Assembly: GCA_964650735.1 (NCBI GenBank)
Contig: CAZYUT010000050.1
Coordinates: 1-13,412 of the forward strand
Direction of reading: 5' to 3'
Length of the DNA: 13,412 nucleotides
DNA from: Dichotomicrobium sp964650735
GTDB taxonomy: Bacteria > Pseudomonadota > Alphaproteobacteria > Rhizobiales > Rhodomicrobiaceae
Below are positions 1 to 5,805 of the stretch, piece after piece. Below the pieces are notes generated by a model. It searched no databases and was not told the DNA's origin. It was given only the letters and a program-made list of their open reading frames with translations. Numbering within the stretch: position 1 is the stretch's first letter; the number at the start of each line of letters is the position of its first letter. The translations under genes were made by a program, and so were the position numbers.

Positions 1-82
1 CGGCGGCGGTGCGCGTCAGCGCGTTGAACAAGGTGGACTTGCCGACATTCGGCAGCCCGACGATGCCGCATTTGAAACCCAT
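1..82 (-). CDS. ychF: YchF/Obg-family GTPase-like ATPase, N-terminal fragment
   Basis: This is the first 27 codons of a minus-strand gene whose 3' part lies outside the window. The protein starts MGFKCGIVGLPNVGKSTLFN and continues into ALTRTAA, which is the YchF amino terminus with its P-loop (GLPNVGKST, residues 9-17). YchF is a cytosolic P-loop nucleotidase of the Obg group that prefers ATP, binds ribosomes and is linked to stress responses and translation; this is family knowledge. The start ATG at 80-82 is preceded on the minus strand by an AGGAC at a spacing of about nine bases. The gene follows pth by 39 bases on the same strand, so rplY, pth and ychF are probably one transcript, an arrangement common in proteobacteria. 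Identity is firm despite the short stretch, because the P-loop context is characteristic. Confidence 0.9.
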   Translation of the reverse strand, partial: MGFKCGIVGLPNVGKSTLFNALTRTAA

Positions 83-121
83 CTTCGTGCGTCCTGTCGC
101 GTGGTCTGAGATCTGGTGGAA

Positions 122-820
122 TTAGCCCGACAGCCAGCGGCGCAGCTTCTCGCCGAGCGCGGTGGGCGCCGCCGACCGCTCCTCCTGCCGCGCGCTGGGC
201 GCGGGCGCGTGCTCATCGCGCTTAGCCTTGGCGTCGCTTGCTGGCGTGCGCCTATGGTGGATGGCCTGCGCGATGTCGCTGGCGAATTTCGTGTCGTTCC
301 CGCTCACCAGCGCGGGCGCGGCATCCGCCATCGCCTCCAGCAGCGGGTCGAGCCAATCGGAATCGGCCTTGGCGAAGTCGCCAAGCACATGCGCCGTCAC
401 CTTCGCCTTGTCGCCGGGGTGGCCAATGCCAATCCGCACCCGCGAAAAGTCCGCGCCGCAATGCGCTATGAGGGATTTCAGCCCGTTGTGCCCCGCGTGG
501 CCGCCGCCCTGCTTTACCTTCACCTTGCCGGGCGCGAGGTCGAGTTCATCATGGAACACGATCATGTCCGCGGGCGAAAGCTTGAAAAAGCGGGACGCCT
601 CGCCGGCCGCGCGGCCCGATTCGTTCATGAACGTTTGGGGCTTGAGCAGCAGCACCTTTTCTCCGCCGACGAGCCCTTCAGCGGCCTCGCCCTGAAAGCG
701 CCGCCGCCACGGCCCGATACCGTGACGCTCTGCGATCGCCTCGACCGCCATGAACCCGACGTTGTGGCGGTTGCGGGCGTAGCGCTTGCCCGGATTCCCC
801 AGCCCGATCAGCAGCTTCAT
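122..820 (-). CDS. pth: Peptidyl-tRNA hydrolase
   Basis: Pth cleaves the ester bond of peptidyl-tRNA that drops off the ribosome and so recycles tRNA in the cytosol. The 232-residue product begins MKLLIGLGNPGKRYARNRHN. It shows the full active-site set: Asn9, the catalytic His19 (NRHNVGF), Asn66 (TFMNESG), Asp91 (FHDELDLAPG) and Asn112 (GGHAGHNGLKS), matching Asn10, His20, Asn68, Asp93 and Asn114 of the E. coli enzyme. A GGGGAG Shine-Dalgarno sits five bases before the ATG, which supports this start. The protein is about 40 residues longer than E. coli Pth. The extra carboxy tail (from about residue 188) is rich in Ala, Pro, Arg and Glu and ends in a short amphipathic stretch, LGEKLRRWLSG; similar tails occur in alphaproteobacterial Pth. 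The gene lies 47 bases after rplY and 39 bases before ychF. Confidence 0.97.
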   Translation of the reverse strand: MKLLIGLGNPGKRYARNRHNVGFMAVEAIAERHGIGPWRRRFQGEAAEGLVGGEKVLLLKPQTFMNESGRAAGEASRFFKLSPADMIVFHDELDLAPGKVKVKQGGGHAGHNGLKSLIAHCGADFSRVRIGIGHPGDKAKVTAHVLGDFAKADSDWLDPLLEAMADAAPALVSGNDTKFASDIAQAIHHRRTPASDAKAKRDEHAPAPSARQEERSAAPTALGEKLRRWLSG

Positions 821-867
821 GCTGTCTCCCCAGCCGCCCTGCCGGGACGCGCCCTCGCGCCGTGCAA

Positions 868-1491
868 CTAATCTTTCGCGGCTTCGGCCTCTTCCTCACC
901 GCCGCCTTCCTCGGCAGCAGAGGCCGCCGCCGTGCCAGCGATCGTGAGGATGGTGAAGTCACGATCCGTGATCGTCGGTGTCACATTTTCCGGCAGTGTC
1001 ACTTGGGAAATGTGCAAGGAATCGCCGATGTCCATCCCGGCGACATTAACTTCGATGAATTCGGGGATCGCATCTGCCGGACAGCTGAGTTCAATCTCAT
1101 GGCGGACCATGTTGAGCGCGCCGCCCCGCTTCAGTCCCGGCGATCCTTCTTCGTTGACGACATGCACCGGCACGCCGACTTCGACGACCGCGTCCTTTGC
1201 AAGGCGCAGGAAATCGACATGCTCCAGGAAGTCGCGCACCGGGTCGAATTGCACGTCCTTCGGGATGACGCGGGTCTTCTTGCCATCGACGTTGAGCAGA
1301 TAGACGGTGCTGAGAAAGTGTCCTGTCTCAATCTGTTTCCAGACTTCCCGGTAATTCACAGTCACCATTTCCGGGCCGCCGCGGCCGCCGTACACAATCG
1401 CGGGCACCCCGCCGTTCTTGCGAATAACGCGCGACGCGGCGCTTCCCGTATCCGCGCGCGGCTGAGCCGCCAGTTCCACCAGATCGGCCAT
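868..1491 (-). CDS. rplY: 50S ribosomal protein L25/general stress protein Ctc
   Basis: The product is a two-domain L25 (Ctc/TL5 type) that binds 5S rRNA in the large subunit. The amino-terminal L25 domain (about residues 1-95) runs from MADLVELAAQPRADTGSAAS through the KNGGVPAIVYGG segment. The carboxy-terminal TL5/Ctc beta domain (about 100-190) includes the EFIEVNVAGMDIGDSLHISQ stretch. A short acidic, Ala/Glu-rich tail follows, as in many alphaproteobacterial L25 proteins. I chose the ATG at 1489-1491 (207 residues), because GGAG lies six bases upstream; an in-frame TTG four codons earlier would place the start on top of that ribosome site. The gene is the first of the rplY-pth-ychF cluster and has a likely promoter at about 1670-1698. 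Identity is secure. Confidence 0.96.
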   Translation of the reverse strand: MADLVELAAQPRADTGSAASRVIRKNGGVPAIVYGGRGGPEMVTVNYREVWKQIETGHFLSTVYLLNVDGKKTRVIPKDVQFDPVRDFLEHVDFLRLAKDAVVEVGVPVHVVNEEGSPGLKRGGALNMVRHEIELSCPADAIPEFIEVNVAGMDIGDSLHISQVTLPENVTPTITDRDFTILTIAGTAAASAAEEGGGEEEAEAAKD

Positions 1492-1669
1492 CAATGTCTC
1501 CAAAGTTTCTCGCTGACGTCCGGGCCGCTCAGAACGGCCAGCCGTAATCTACGCCTCTTCAGGTGCGCCAGCCGGTCAGCCTGTCCGTACATGGAAAACT
1601 CAACACAGGCGCGGCAGCCGAAGTTTCGGCAGGCTTTGCACAGCCGCCCGTCGTTGCGAATTGGCAAGG
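1492..1669 (-). other. rplY 5' leader and intergenic region
   Basis: The 240 bases between the helicase stop and the rplY start contain no convincing gene. If the promoter at 1670-1698 is real, the rplY transcript carries a leader of about 170 bases. I see two short inverted repeats in it: GCCGA/TCGGC around 1617-1630, and GGCCG/CGGCC at 1523-1527 and 1535-1539, the latter about 30 bases before the start codon. Ribosomal protein genes are often controlled through such leaders, but no known L25 leader motif is recognised here. Confidence 0.3.
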
Positions 1670-1698
1670 GTTATATCGCCCGCGCGCTGGCGAGACAA
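1670..1698 (-). promoter_or_regulatory. Candidate sigma-70-type promoter for rplY-pth-ychF
   Basis: On the minus strand a TTGTCT -35 box (1693-1698) is followed by a 17-base spacer and a TATAAC -10 box (1670-1675). The spacing is ideal and both boxes are close to the housekeeping consensus. The site lies between the upstream helicase gene and rplY and points towards rplY. It is the best promoter match I found in the window, but it is a visual match only. Confidence 0.45.
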
Positions 1699-1731
1699 CG
1701 GGCAATTTAGGCGTCAAGCCCACTCCGCCGT

Positions 1732-3366
1732 CTAGCTTGAGGAAGACGGGCGCCGCACCGGGCGCATCAGAAAGGCCGGCACCTGATCGCTCATGCCAAA
1801 GGCCGTGCTCTCCGCGGCGTCCGCTTCGACCAATTCGCGCCTGCGCTGAGCGTTTTCCGCCTGCTCTTCGCCGTTGCGCGGTGCAGGCGCGCCATATCCG
1901 GGCGTCGCCATGACCGGTTCCGCGGGGCTTTGAGCCGGCTGCTGGCGGCGGCGCCCGCCGCGGCGGCTTCTGCGCCGGCCCGATCCGGTTTCTTGCGTCT
2001 CGCCATCGCCTGCTGGGGAATCATCAGCGCCGGCCTCGCCTCCCTCGGACTCCCCTGCGGGTTCGAGCGTTTCCTCGATGTTCGGCTGTTCCCCGGCGCG
2101 CACCGATTTGCGGCCGCCGCGCTTGCGTCCGCCACGCTTCCGGCGCTTGCCGTCATCCGCCTCGGCTCCGTCTTCCGGCTTCTCGCCCATCCATTCGATC
2201 TGGCCGCCAAGCAGCTTCTCGATGTCCTTCACCGCCGGTGTCTCTTTTTGCGTCACCAGCGTCGCCGCGAAGCCCTCGCGGCCGGCGCGGCCGGTGCGGC
2301 CGATACGGTGGATGTAGTCTTCGGCGTGGGTCGGCACGTCATAATTGAACACGTGGCTGACTTCCGGGATGTCCAGCCCCCGCGCGGCAACGTCGCTGGC
2401 GACCAGCAACTGCAGCTCGCCGTTGCGGAAAGCTTCCAGCGTCTGCATCCGGGTGCGCTGGTCCATGTCGCCATGCAGCTCGCCCGCGTTGAAGCCGTGC
2501 TTCTTCAGCGACCGGTAGACGACGCCGACATCGCGCTTGCGATTGCAGAAGATGATGGCGTTCTTGACGTTCTGCTCACGGATCAAATCGCGCAGCGCGG
2601 CGCGTTTTGCCTTTGCCTCGGGGTCGGTCGCTTTGAGCCGCTGCTGGATCGTCGTCGCGGCCATAGCTTGCCGGTCGACACTCACACGCTCCGGGGCATT
2701 CAAAAACTTGTGGGTGAGCTTCTCGATTTCCGGCGGCATGGTCGCGGAGAAAAACAGCGTCTGGCGCGCGGGCGAAAGCAGTCCGCAAATCCGCTCAATA
2801 TCCGGAATGAAGCCCATATCGAGCATCCGGTCCGCCTCGTCGATGACGAACACCTCGACGGCCGTCAGCAGCAGCTTGCCGCGCCCGAAATGATCAAGCA
2901 GCCGGCCCGGCGTCGCGATCAGCACATCCGCGCCACGATCCAGCTTGCGGTACTGCTCGTCAAACGACACGCCGCCAATCAGCAGCGCCACAGTCAGCTT
3001 ATGCTTGCCGCCAAGCTCCTCGAAGCTCTGGGCGACCTGGGCGGCCAGTTCGCGCGTGGGCTCCAGTATGAGGGAGCGCGGCATCCGCGCCCGCGCCCGG
3101 CCACGTTCCAGCCGCGTCAGCATCGGTAATACAAACGAAGCCGTCTTGCCGGTGCCCGTCTGGGCAATGCCGACAACGTCCCTGCCCTCAACGGCGAACG
3201 GGATAGCTTTGGCCTGGATCGGTGTCGGCTCCGTAAAGCCTGCTGCTTCGACGGCAGCGAGCACCTTGTCGCTCAGGCCGAGATCGGTGAATTTCATATT
3301 CGGTACTGGGGGAGGCCGTTGGATGGCCTGCTCCATAGACTTCTCGTTTTTGCGATCTTCATTCAT
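1732..3366 (-). CDS. DEAD-box ATP-dependent RNA helicase, RhlE-like, with charged C-terminal tail
   Basis: This 544-residue protein unwinds RNA duplexes with ATP; RhlE-type enzymes act in ribosome assembly, the RNA degradosome and cold adaptation (family knowledge). The helicase core spans about residues 24-385: Q motif (FTDLGLS, TEPTPIQ), motif I AQTGTGKT (68-75), Ia PTRELA (103-108), Ib TPGR (152-155), DEAD (176-179), SAT (207-209), FCNRKRDV near 273, ASDVAARGLD near 323 and HRIGRTGRAG (353-362). The remaining 150 or so residues are low complexity: a basic KRRKRGGRKRGGRK block, an acidic Gly/Glu stretch, a second Arg-rich block (463-474), then a final DQVPAFLMRPVRR near the end. The start is uncertain. 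The first ATG (3364-3366) has no Shine-Dalgarno and abuts an inverted repeat; an in-frame ATG at 3334-3336 has GAGAAG before it. The symbol rhlE is likely but paralogues cannot be separated here. Confidence 0.93.
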   Translation of the reverse strand: MNEDRKNEKSMEQAIQRPPPVPNMKFTDLGLSDKVLAAVEAAGFTEPTPIQAKAIPFAVEGRDVVGIAQTGTGKTASFVLPMLTRLERGRARARMPRSLILEPTRELAAQVAQSFEELGGKHKLTVALLIGGVSFDEQYRKLDRGADVLIATPGRLLDHFGRGKLLLTAVEVFVIDEADRMLDMGFIPDIERICGLLSPARQTLFFSATMPPEIEKLTHKFLNAPERVSVDRQAMAATTIQQRLKATDPEAKAKRAALRDLIREQNVKNAIIFCNRKRDVGVVYRSLKKHGFNAGELHGDMDQRTRMQTLEAFRNGELQLLVASDVAARGLDIPEVSHVFNYDVPTHAEDYIHRIGRTGRAGREGFAATLVTQKETPAVKDIEKLLGGQIEWMGEKPEDGAEADDGKRRKRGGRKRGGRKSVRAGEQPNIEETLEPAGESEGGEAGADDSPAGDGETQETGSGRRRSRRGGRRRQQPAQSPAEPVMATPGYGAPAPRNGEEQAENAQRRRELVEADAAESTAFGMSDQVPAFLMRPVRRPSSSS

Positions 3367-3574
3367 GTGTTATCGGTCGCGGACGATAACGCGCTTCGAT
3401 GGGAAATCAAAGCGAACCGTGGTCTGCCCGCGCCGCTTCATTGCGCACTGGGGCAGTATCACCACGCTTTTGCGTCTGCGATACCCAACACATGGCGCAA
3501 TCATGAGCGCGCGCAAGACGTTTTTGCTGATTTCCGGCGAGATTGGTCGGCAGACGAGACCTCGGGGCTGCGGC
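3367..3574. other. Intergenic region upstream of the helicase gene
   Basis: These 208 bases separate the stop of the oxidoreductase gene from the helicase start, both on the minus strand. I see no coding sequence and no clear terminator. The main structure is the inverted repeat described separately at 3369-3390. No convincing -35/-10 pair is visible, though the helicase probably has its own promoter here given the length of the gap. Confidence 0.3.
3369..3390. repeat. Inverted repeat abutting the helicase start codon
   Basis: GTTATCG (3369-3375) and CGATAAC (3384-3390) form a perfect seven-base inverted repeat around an eight-base centre. It ends two bases before the first possible helicase ATG, where a ribosome binding site would be expected. 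It could be a protein operator or an RNA hairpin that limits ribosome access; the sequence alone does not decide between these. Confidence 0.5.
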
Positions 3575-4549
3575 TTAAGGCCGCACCACGATCTTGCCGA
3601 GCGCCTGCCGCGCGTCGATCATCTTGAGCGCGCGAATCGTTTCGTTCAGTGGCACCACCTCTTGCACACGCGGTTTGAGCGTGCCGTCTGCGCACCAGCG
3701 CAGGATCTGGCGCATGTTCTCCTGCTGTTTCCCGGGGAACAGCTCCGCGAAACGCCCGAACATGACGCCGACAATCGCGCACCCCTTGAGCAGGGGCAGG
3801 TTCAGCGGAATGCGCGGAATTTCACCCGATGCGAAGCCGATGACCAACAGCCGCCCGTCCCAGGCCAGCGCGCGCAGCGCCTTCTCGCTCTGGCCGCCGC
3901 CGACGCAGTCATAGACGATATCGACGCCGCGCCCGCCGCTCGCCGCCTTGAGCTGATCGCGCAGGTCGCCGCGACTGTAGTCGATCAGCTCGTCCGCGCC
4001 GTGCGCCTCGCAAACCCCCAGCTTTTCCGGCGAGGAGGCCACCGCGATCACCCGCGCGCCATAAGCCTTGGCGATTTCGACGGCCGCAAGCCCTGCCCCG
4101 CCGGATGCGCCCAGCACCGCGACGATTTCGCCCGGCGCGATGCGCGCGCGATCCTTGAGCCCGTGCATTGCCGTGCCATAGGTGATGGTGACGCCGGCCG
4201 CCACTTCATCGCCCACGCCCGGCGGAACCTCGATGACCGCGCTTGCCTTGGCCACCGTCTTCTCCCGGCAGCCGTTCCAGCGCACATGCGCAACCACGCG
4301 CTGGCCGACCTCCAGCCCCGTCACGCCCGGCCCGAGCCGATCGACCTCGCCAGCCACCTCCCCGCCCGGCGAGAACGGCAGCTCCGGCTTATCCTGATAT
4401 CTGCCGCGAATGATGAGCGTGTCGAAGAAGTTGAGCGCGGCCGCGCGCACGCGGATCAGCACCTCGCCCGCGTCCGGCTCCGGCTCTGGAATGTCTTCCA
4501 GTGTGAGCGCATCCGGCTCGCCGAGGGCATGACAAACAATCGCCTTCAT
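3575..4549 (-). CDS. Zinc-less MDR-family NADPH:quinone oxidoreductase-like protein
   Basis: The 324-residue product belongs to the medium-chain dehydrogenase/reductase superfamily, quinone oxidoreductase branch, which reduces quinones or enoyl-type substrates with NADPH in the cytosol. The GroES-like amino-terminal domain (about 1-120) has AALNFFDTLIIRGRYQ and the SPGGEVAGEVDRLGPGV turn. The nucleotide-binding Rossmann fold begins near residue 137 with VLGASGGAGLAAVEIAKAYG, followed by the VGGGQSEKALRAL and GFASGEIPRIPLN segments. The carboxy end, QALGKIVVRP, is typical of the group. The structural and catalytic zinc cysteines of alcohol dehydrogenases are absent. The ATG at 4547-4549 has GGAGA six bases upstream. 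It is divergent from the SPOUT methyltransferase gene, with a 100-base gap. The substrate cannot be told from sequence; enoyl-CoA reductase-like members exist in this branch. Confidence 0.88.
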   Translation of the reverse strand: MKAIVCHALGEPDALTLEDIPEPEPDAGEVLIRVRAAALNFFDTLIIRGRYQDKPELPFSPGGEVAGEVDRLGPGVTGLEVGQRVVAHVRWNGCREKTVAKASAVIEVPPGVGDEVAAGVTITYGTAMHGLKDRARIAPGEIVAVLGASGGAGLAAVEIAKAYGARVIAVASSPEKLGVCEAHGADELIDYSRGDLRDQLKAASGGRGVDIVYDCVGGGQSEKALRALAWDGRLLVIGFASGEIPRIPLNLPLLKGCAIVGVMFGRFAELFPGKQQENMRQILRWCADGTLKPRVQEVVPLNETIRALKMIDARQALGKIVVRP

Positions 4550-4572
4550 GGCAGTCTCCGCGTGTTATCGCC

Positions 4573-4600
4573 TTGCTTTGCATCGCGGCTGGTCTATCTA
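4573..4600 (+). promoter_or_regulatory. Weak candidate promoter for the SPOUT methyltransferase gene
   Basis: In the divergent gap, TTGCTT (4573-4578) and TATCTA (4595-4600) are 16 bases apart and point towards the gene starting at 4650. The match is moderate. A GTTATCG motif at 4564-4570, also present beside the helicase start, lies just upstream. Confidence 0.22.
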
Positions 4601-4649
4601 GCGATGCTGACACCGGCCGGCGCAGAGCAGAACCTCACCACAACAAGCC

Positions 4650-5183
4650 ATGACGACAAGAGGTTATTTCGCCATCGGCGTGGAGGGCATCTCCAAGTCG
4701 ATGAATCTCGGCAATCTGATGCGCTCGGCTCACGGCTTCGGCGCAAGCTTCGTCTTTACCATCGGCGCCGACCCGCGCGCCTTCGAGACCAAGGCCGATA
4801 CCTCGAAAGCCGCCGACCATGTGCCAGCCTATCACTGGGCGAGCCTGGAAGAGATGCGGCTGCCGCGCCACTGCCGGCTGGTCGGCGTCGAGCTGCTCGA
4901 CGAAGCGGTCGACCTGCCAAGCTTCCGTCATCCGACACGGGCCGCCTACCTGCTCGGTCCGGAGCGCGGCTCGTTGAGCGATGCGGTTCTGGCGCGCTGC
5001 GACCACATCGTCAAAATCCCGACCGCCTTTTGCGTAAATGTCGCTATGGCTGGCGCGATCGTGATGTATGACCGCGCGCGCAGCCTGGGCCGGTTCGCGC
5101 CCCGCCCGCTCACCGAAGGCGGCGCGCCGCCCTTGCCAGAACACAAGCACGGACGTCCGCGCAGCCGTGGGGCCGGGCGCTAG
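4650..5183 (+). CDS. TrmH/SpoU-family (SPOUT) RNA 2'-O-methyltransferase
   Basis: The 177-residue protein is a compact SPOUT methyltransferase that uses S-adenosylmethionine to methylate a ribose 2'-OH in tRNA or rRNA. The three family motifs are present: motif 1 NLGNLMRSAHGFGA (about residues 20-33) with the RNA-contacting Arg, motif 2 YLLGPERGSLSD (about 100-111), and motif 3 IPTAFCVNVAMAGAIVMYDR, whose residues form the trefoil-knot cofactor site. The protein lacks the amino-terminal RNA-binding extension of larger family members, so it is closest in layout to TrmL-like or unnamed alphaproteobacterial enzymes. The last 25 or so residues form a Pro/Gly/Arg/His-rich basic tail that may help bind RNA. 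No strong Shine-Dalgarno precedes the ATG. The target nucleotide is unknown. It is the first of two RNA methyltransferase genes here, the other being rlmN. Confidence 0.9.
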   Translation: MTTRGYFAIGVEGISKSMNLGNLMRSAHGFGASFVFTIGADPRAFETKADTSKAADHVPAYHWASLEEMRLPRHCRLVGVELLDEAVDLPSFRHPTRAAYLLGPERGSLSDAVLARCDHIVKIPTAFCVNVAMAGAIVMYDRARSLGRFAPRPLTEGGAPPLPEHKHGRPRSRGAGR

Positions 5184-5206
5184 TTTTTTGCCCGGCCATG
5201 CTGGCC
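5171..5206 (+). other. Overlapping hairpins spanning the SPOUT methyltransferase stop codon
   Basis: GGCCGGGC (5171-5178) can pair perfectly with GCCCGGCC (5190-5197); the loop holds the TAG stop and six T. The 3' arm can instead pair within GGCCATGCTGGCC (5194-5206). The two helices share 5194-5197 and exclude each other. The T run is inside the loop and does not follow the stem, so this is not a standard intrinsic terminator. It may slow or partly stop transcription, or protect the 3' end. Confidence 0.45.
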
Positions 5207-5274
5207 AAAGCGCAAGCGAAGCTATATACGGAGCGAGATTCTTGACCATCGCAATGCAAGGAAGAGCAAGCCTC

Positions 5275-5778
5275 ATGAGGATCGTTCTTTTCTCATCGCT
5301 GCTGATCGCCCTTATGACCGCTTCGGCGGCGGCGCAGAATACGACCAAGGTCGCTGAGAACCGGGACTGGGCGGTCTACGTGCACGAAGGCGGCGACGGC
5401 AACAAAATCTGTTTCGCTGCGAGCGAACCAACGGACAGCACTCCCAATGACCCGAACCGCAGCGGCGTGTATTTCTACGTCACCAACTGGGTGGGCGACG
5501 GCATCAAGAACGAACTCAGCGTCAAGAACGGCTACGAGTTCAAAGAAGGCAGCCAGCCGACCGTGGACGTCGGCGGCACGCAATTCGCCATGTTCACCCG
5601 TGGCGACAACGCTTTCCTGCGCGATCCCGAGGACGAGAGCCGGCTGCTTCAGTTGATGAAGGCAGGCGCAAAGGTGACGGTCACGGGCGAGAGCGCGGAC
5701 GGACAGCAGACGACCGACACCTATTCGCTCTTTGGTCTGACCGCTTCGATCAATACACTGGACGAGGAATGCCCTTGA
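5275..5778 (+). CDS. IalB-family (invasion-associated locus B) periplasmic protein
   Basis: The 167-residue product looks exported: MRIVLFSSLLIALMTASAAA is a Sec signal peptide with likely cleavage near Ala20/Gln21. The mature part begins with a DWAVYV strand (from Asp31), then KICFAASEP, a beta-rich middle with VYFYVTNWVGDGIKNELSV, a FAMFTRGDNAFLRDPEDESR segment and a final ECP. This layout of short beta strands, with Cys46 and Cys166 as the only cysteines, matches the IalB family. That family is named after a Bartonella protein linked to erythrocyte invasion, but it is common in free-living alphaproteobacteria, where its role is unclear. The two cysteines could form a disulfide. I chose the ATG at 5275 because it gives a clean signal peptide; an in-frame ATG at 5254 is possible. 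It ends 27 bases before rlmN and is probably cotranscribed with it. Confidence 0.8.
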   Translation: MRIVLFSSLLIALMTASAAAQNTTKVAENRDWAVYVHEGGDGNKICFAASEPTDSTPNDPNRSGVYFYVTNWVGDGIKNELSVKNGYEFKEGSQPTVDVGGTQFAMFTRGDNAFLRDPEDESRLLQLMKAGAKVTVTGESADGQQTTDTYSLFGLTASINTLDEECP

Positions 5779-5805
5779 GCAGTGTAACCATGACCGGAGA
5801 CTGAG

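Noticed and set aside
116..1710. Plus-strand open frames of 251 and 282 codons opposite pth and rplY
   Set aside because: They are antisense shadows; pth and rplY have full family signatures and good ribosome binding sites, and the plus-strand translations resemble nothing coherent.
2945..5071. A 708-codon plus-strand open frame, and a 399-codon plus-strand frame at 1930-3129
   Set aside because: Both lie opposite the helicase and oxidoreductase genes and the first also overlaps the SPOUT gene in another frame. Their translations are Arg/Ala/His-rich with no family motif. In GC-rich DNA long antisense frames are expected because stop codons are rare, and the minus-strand genes have complete catalytic motifs.
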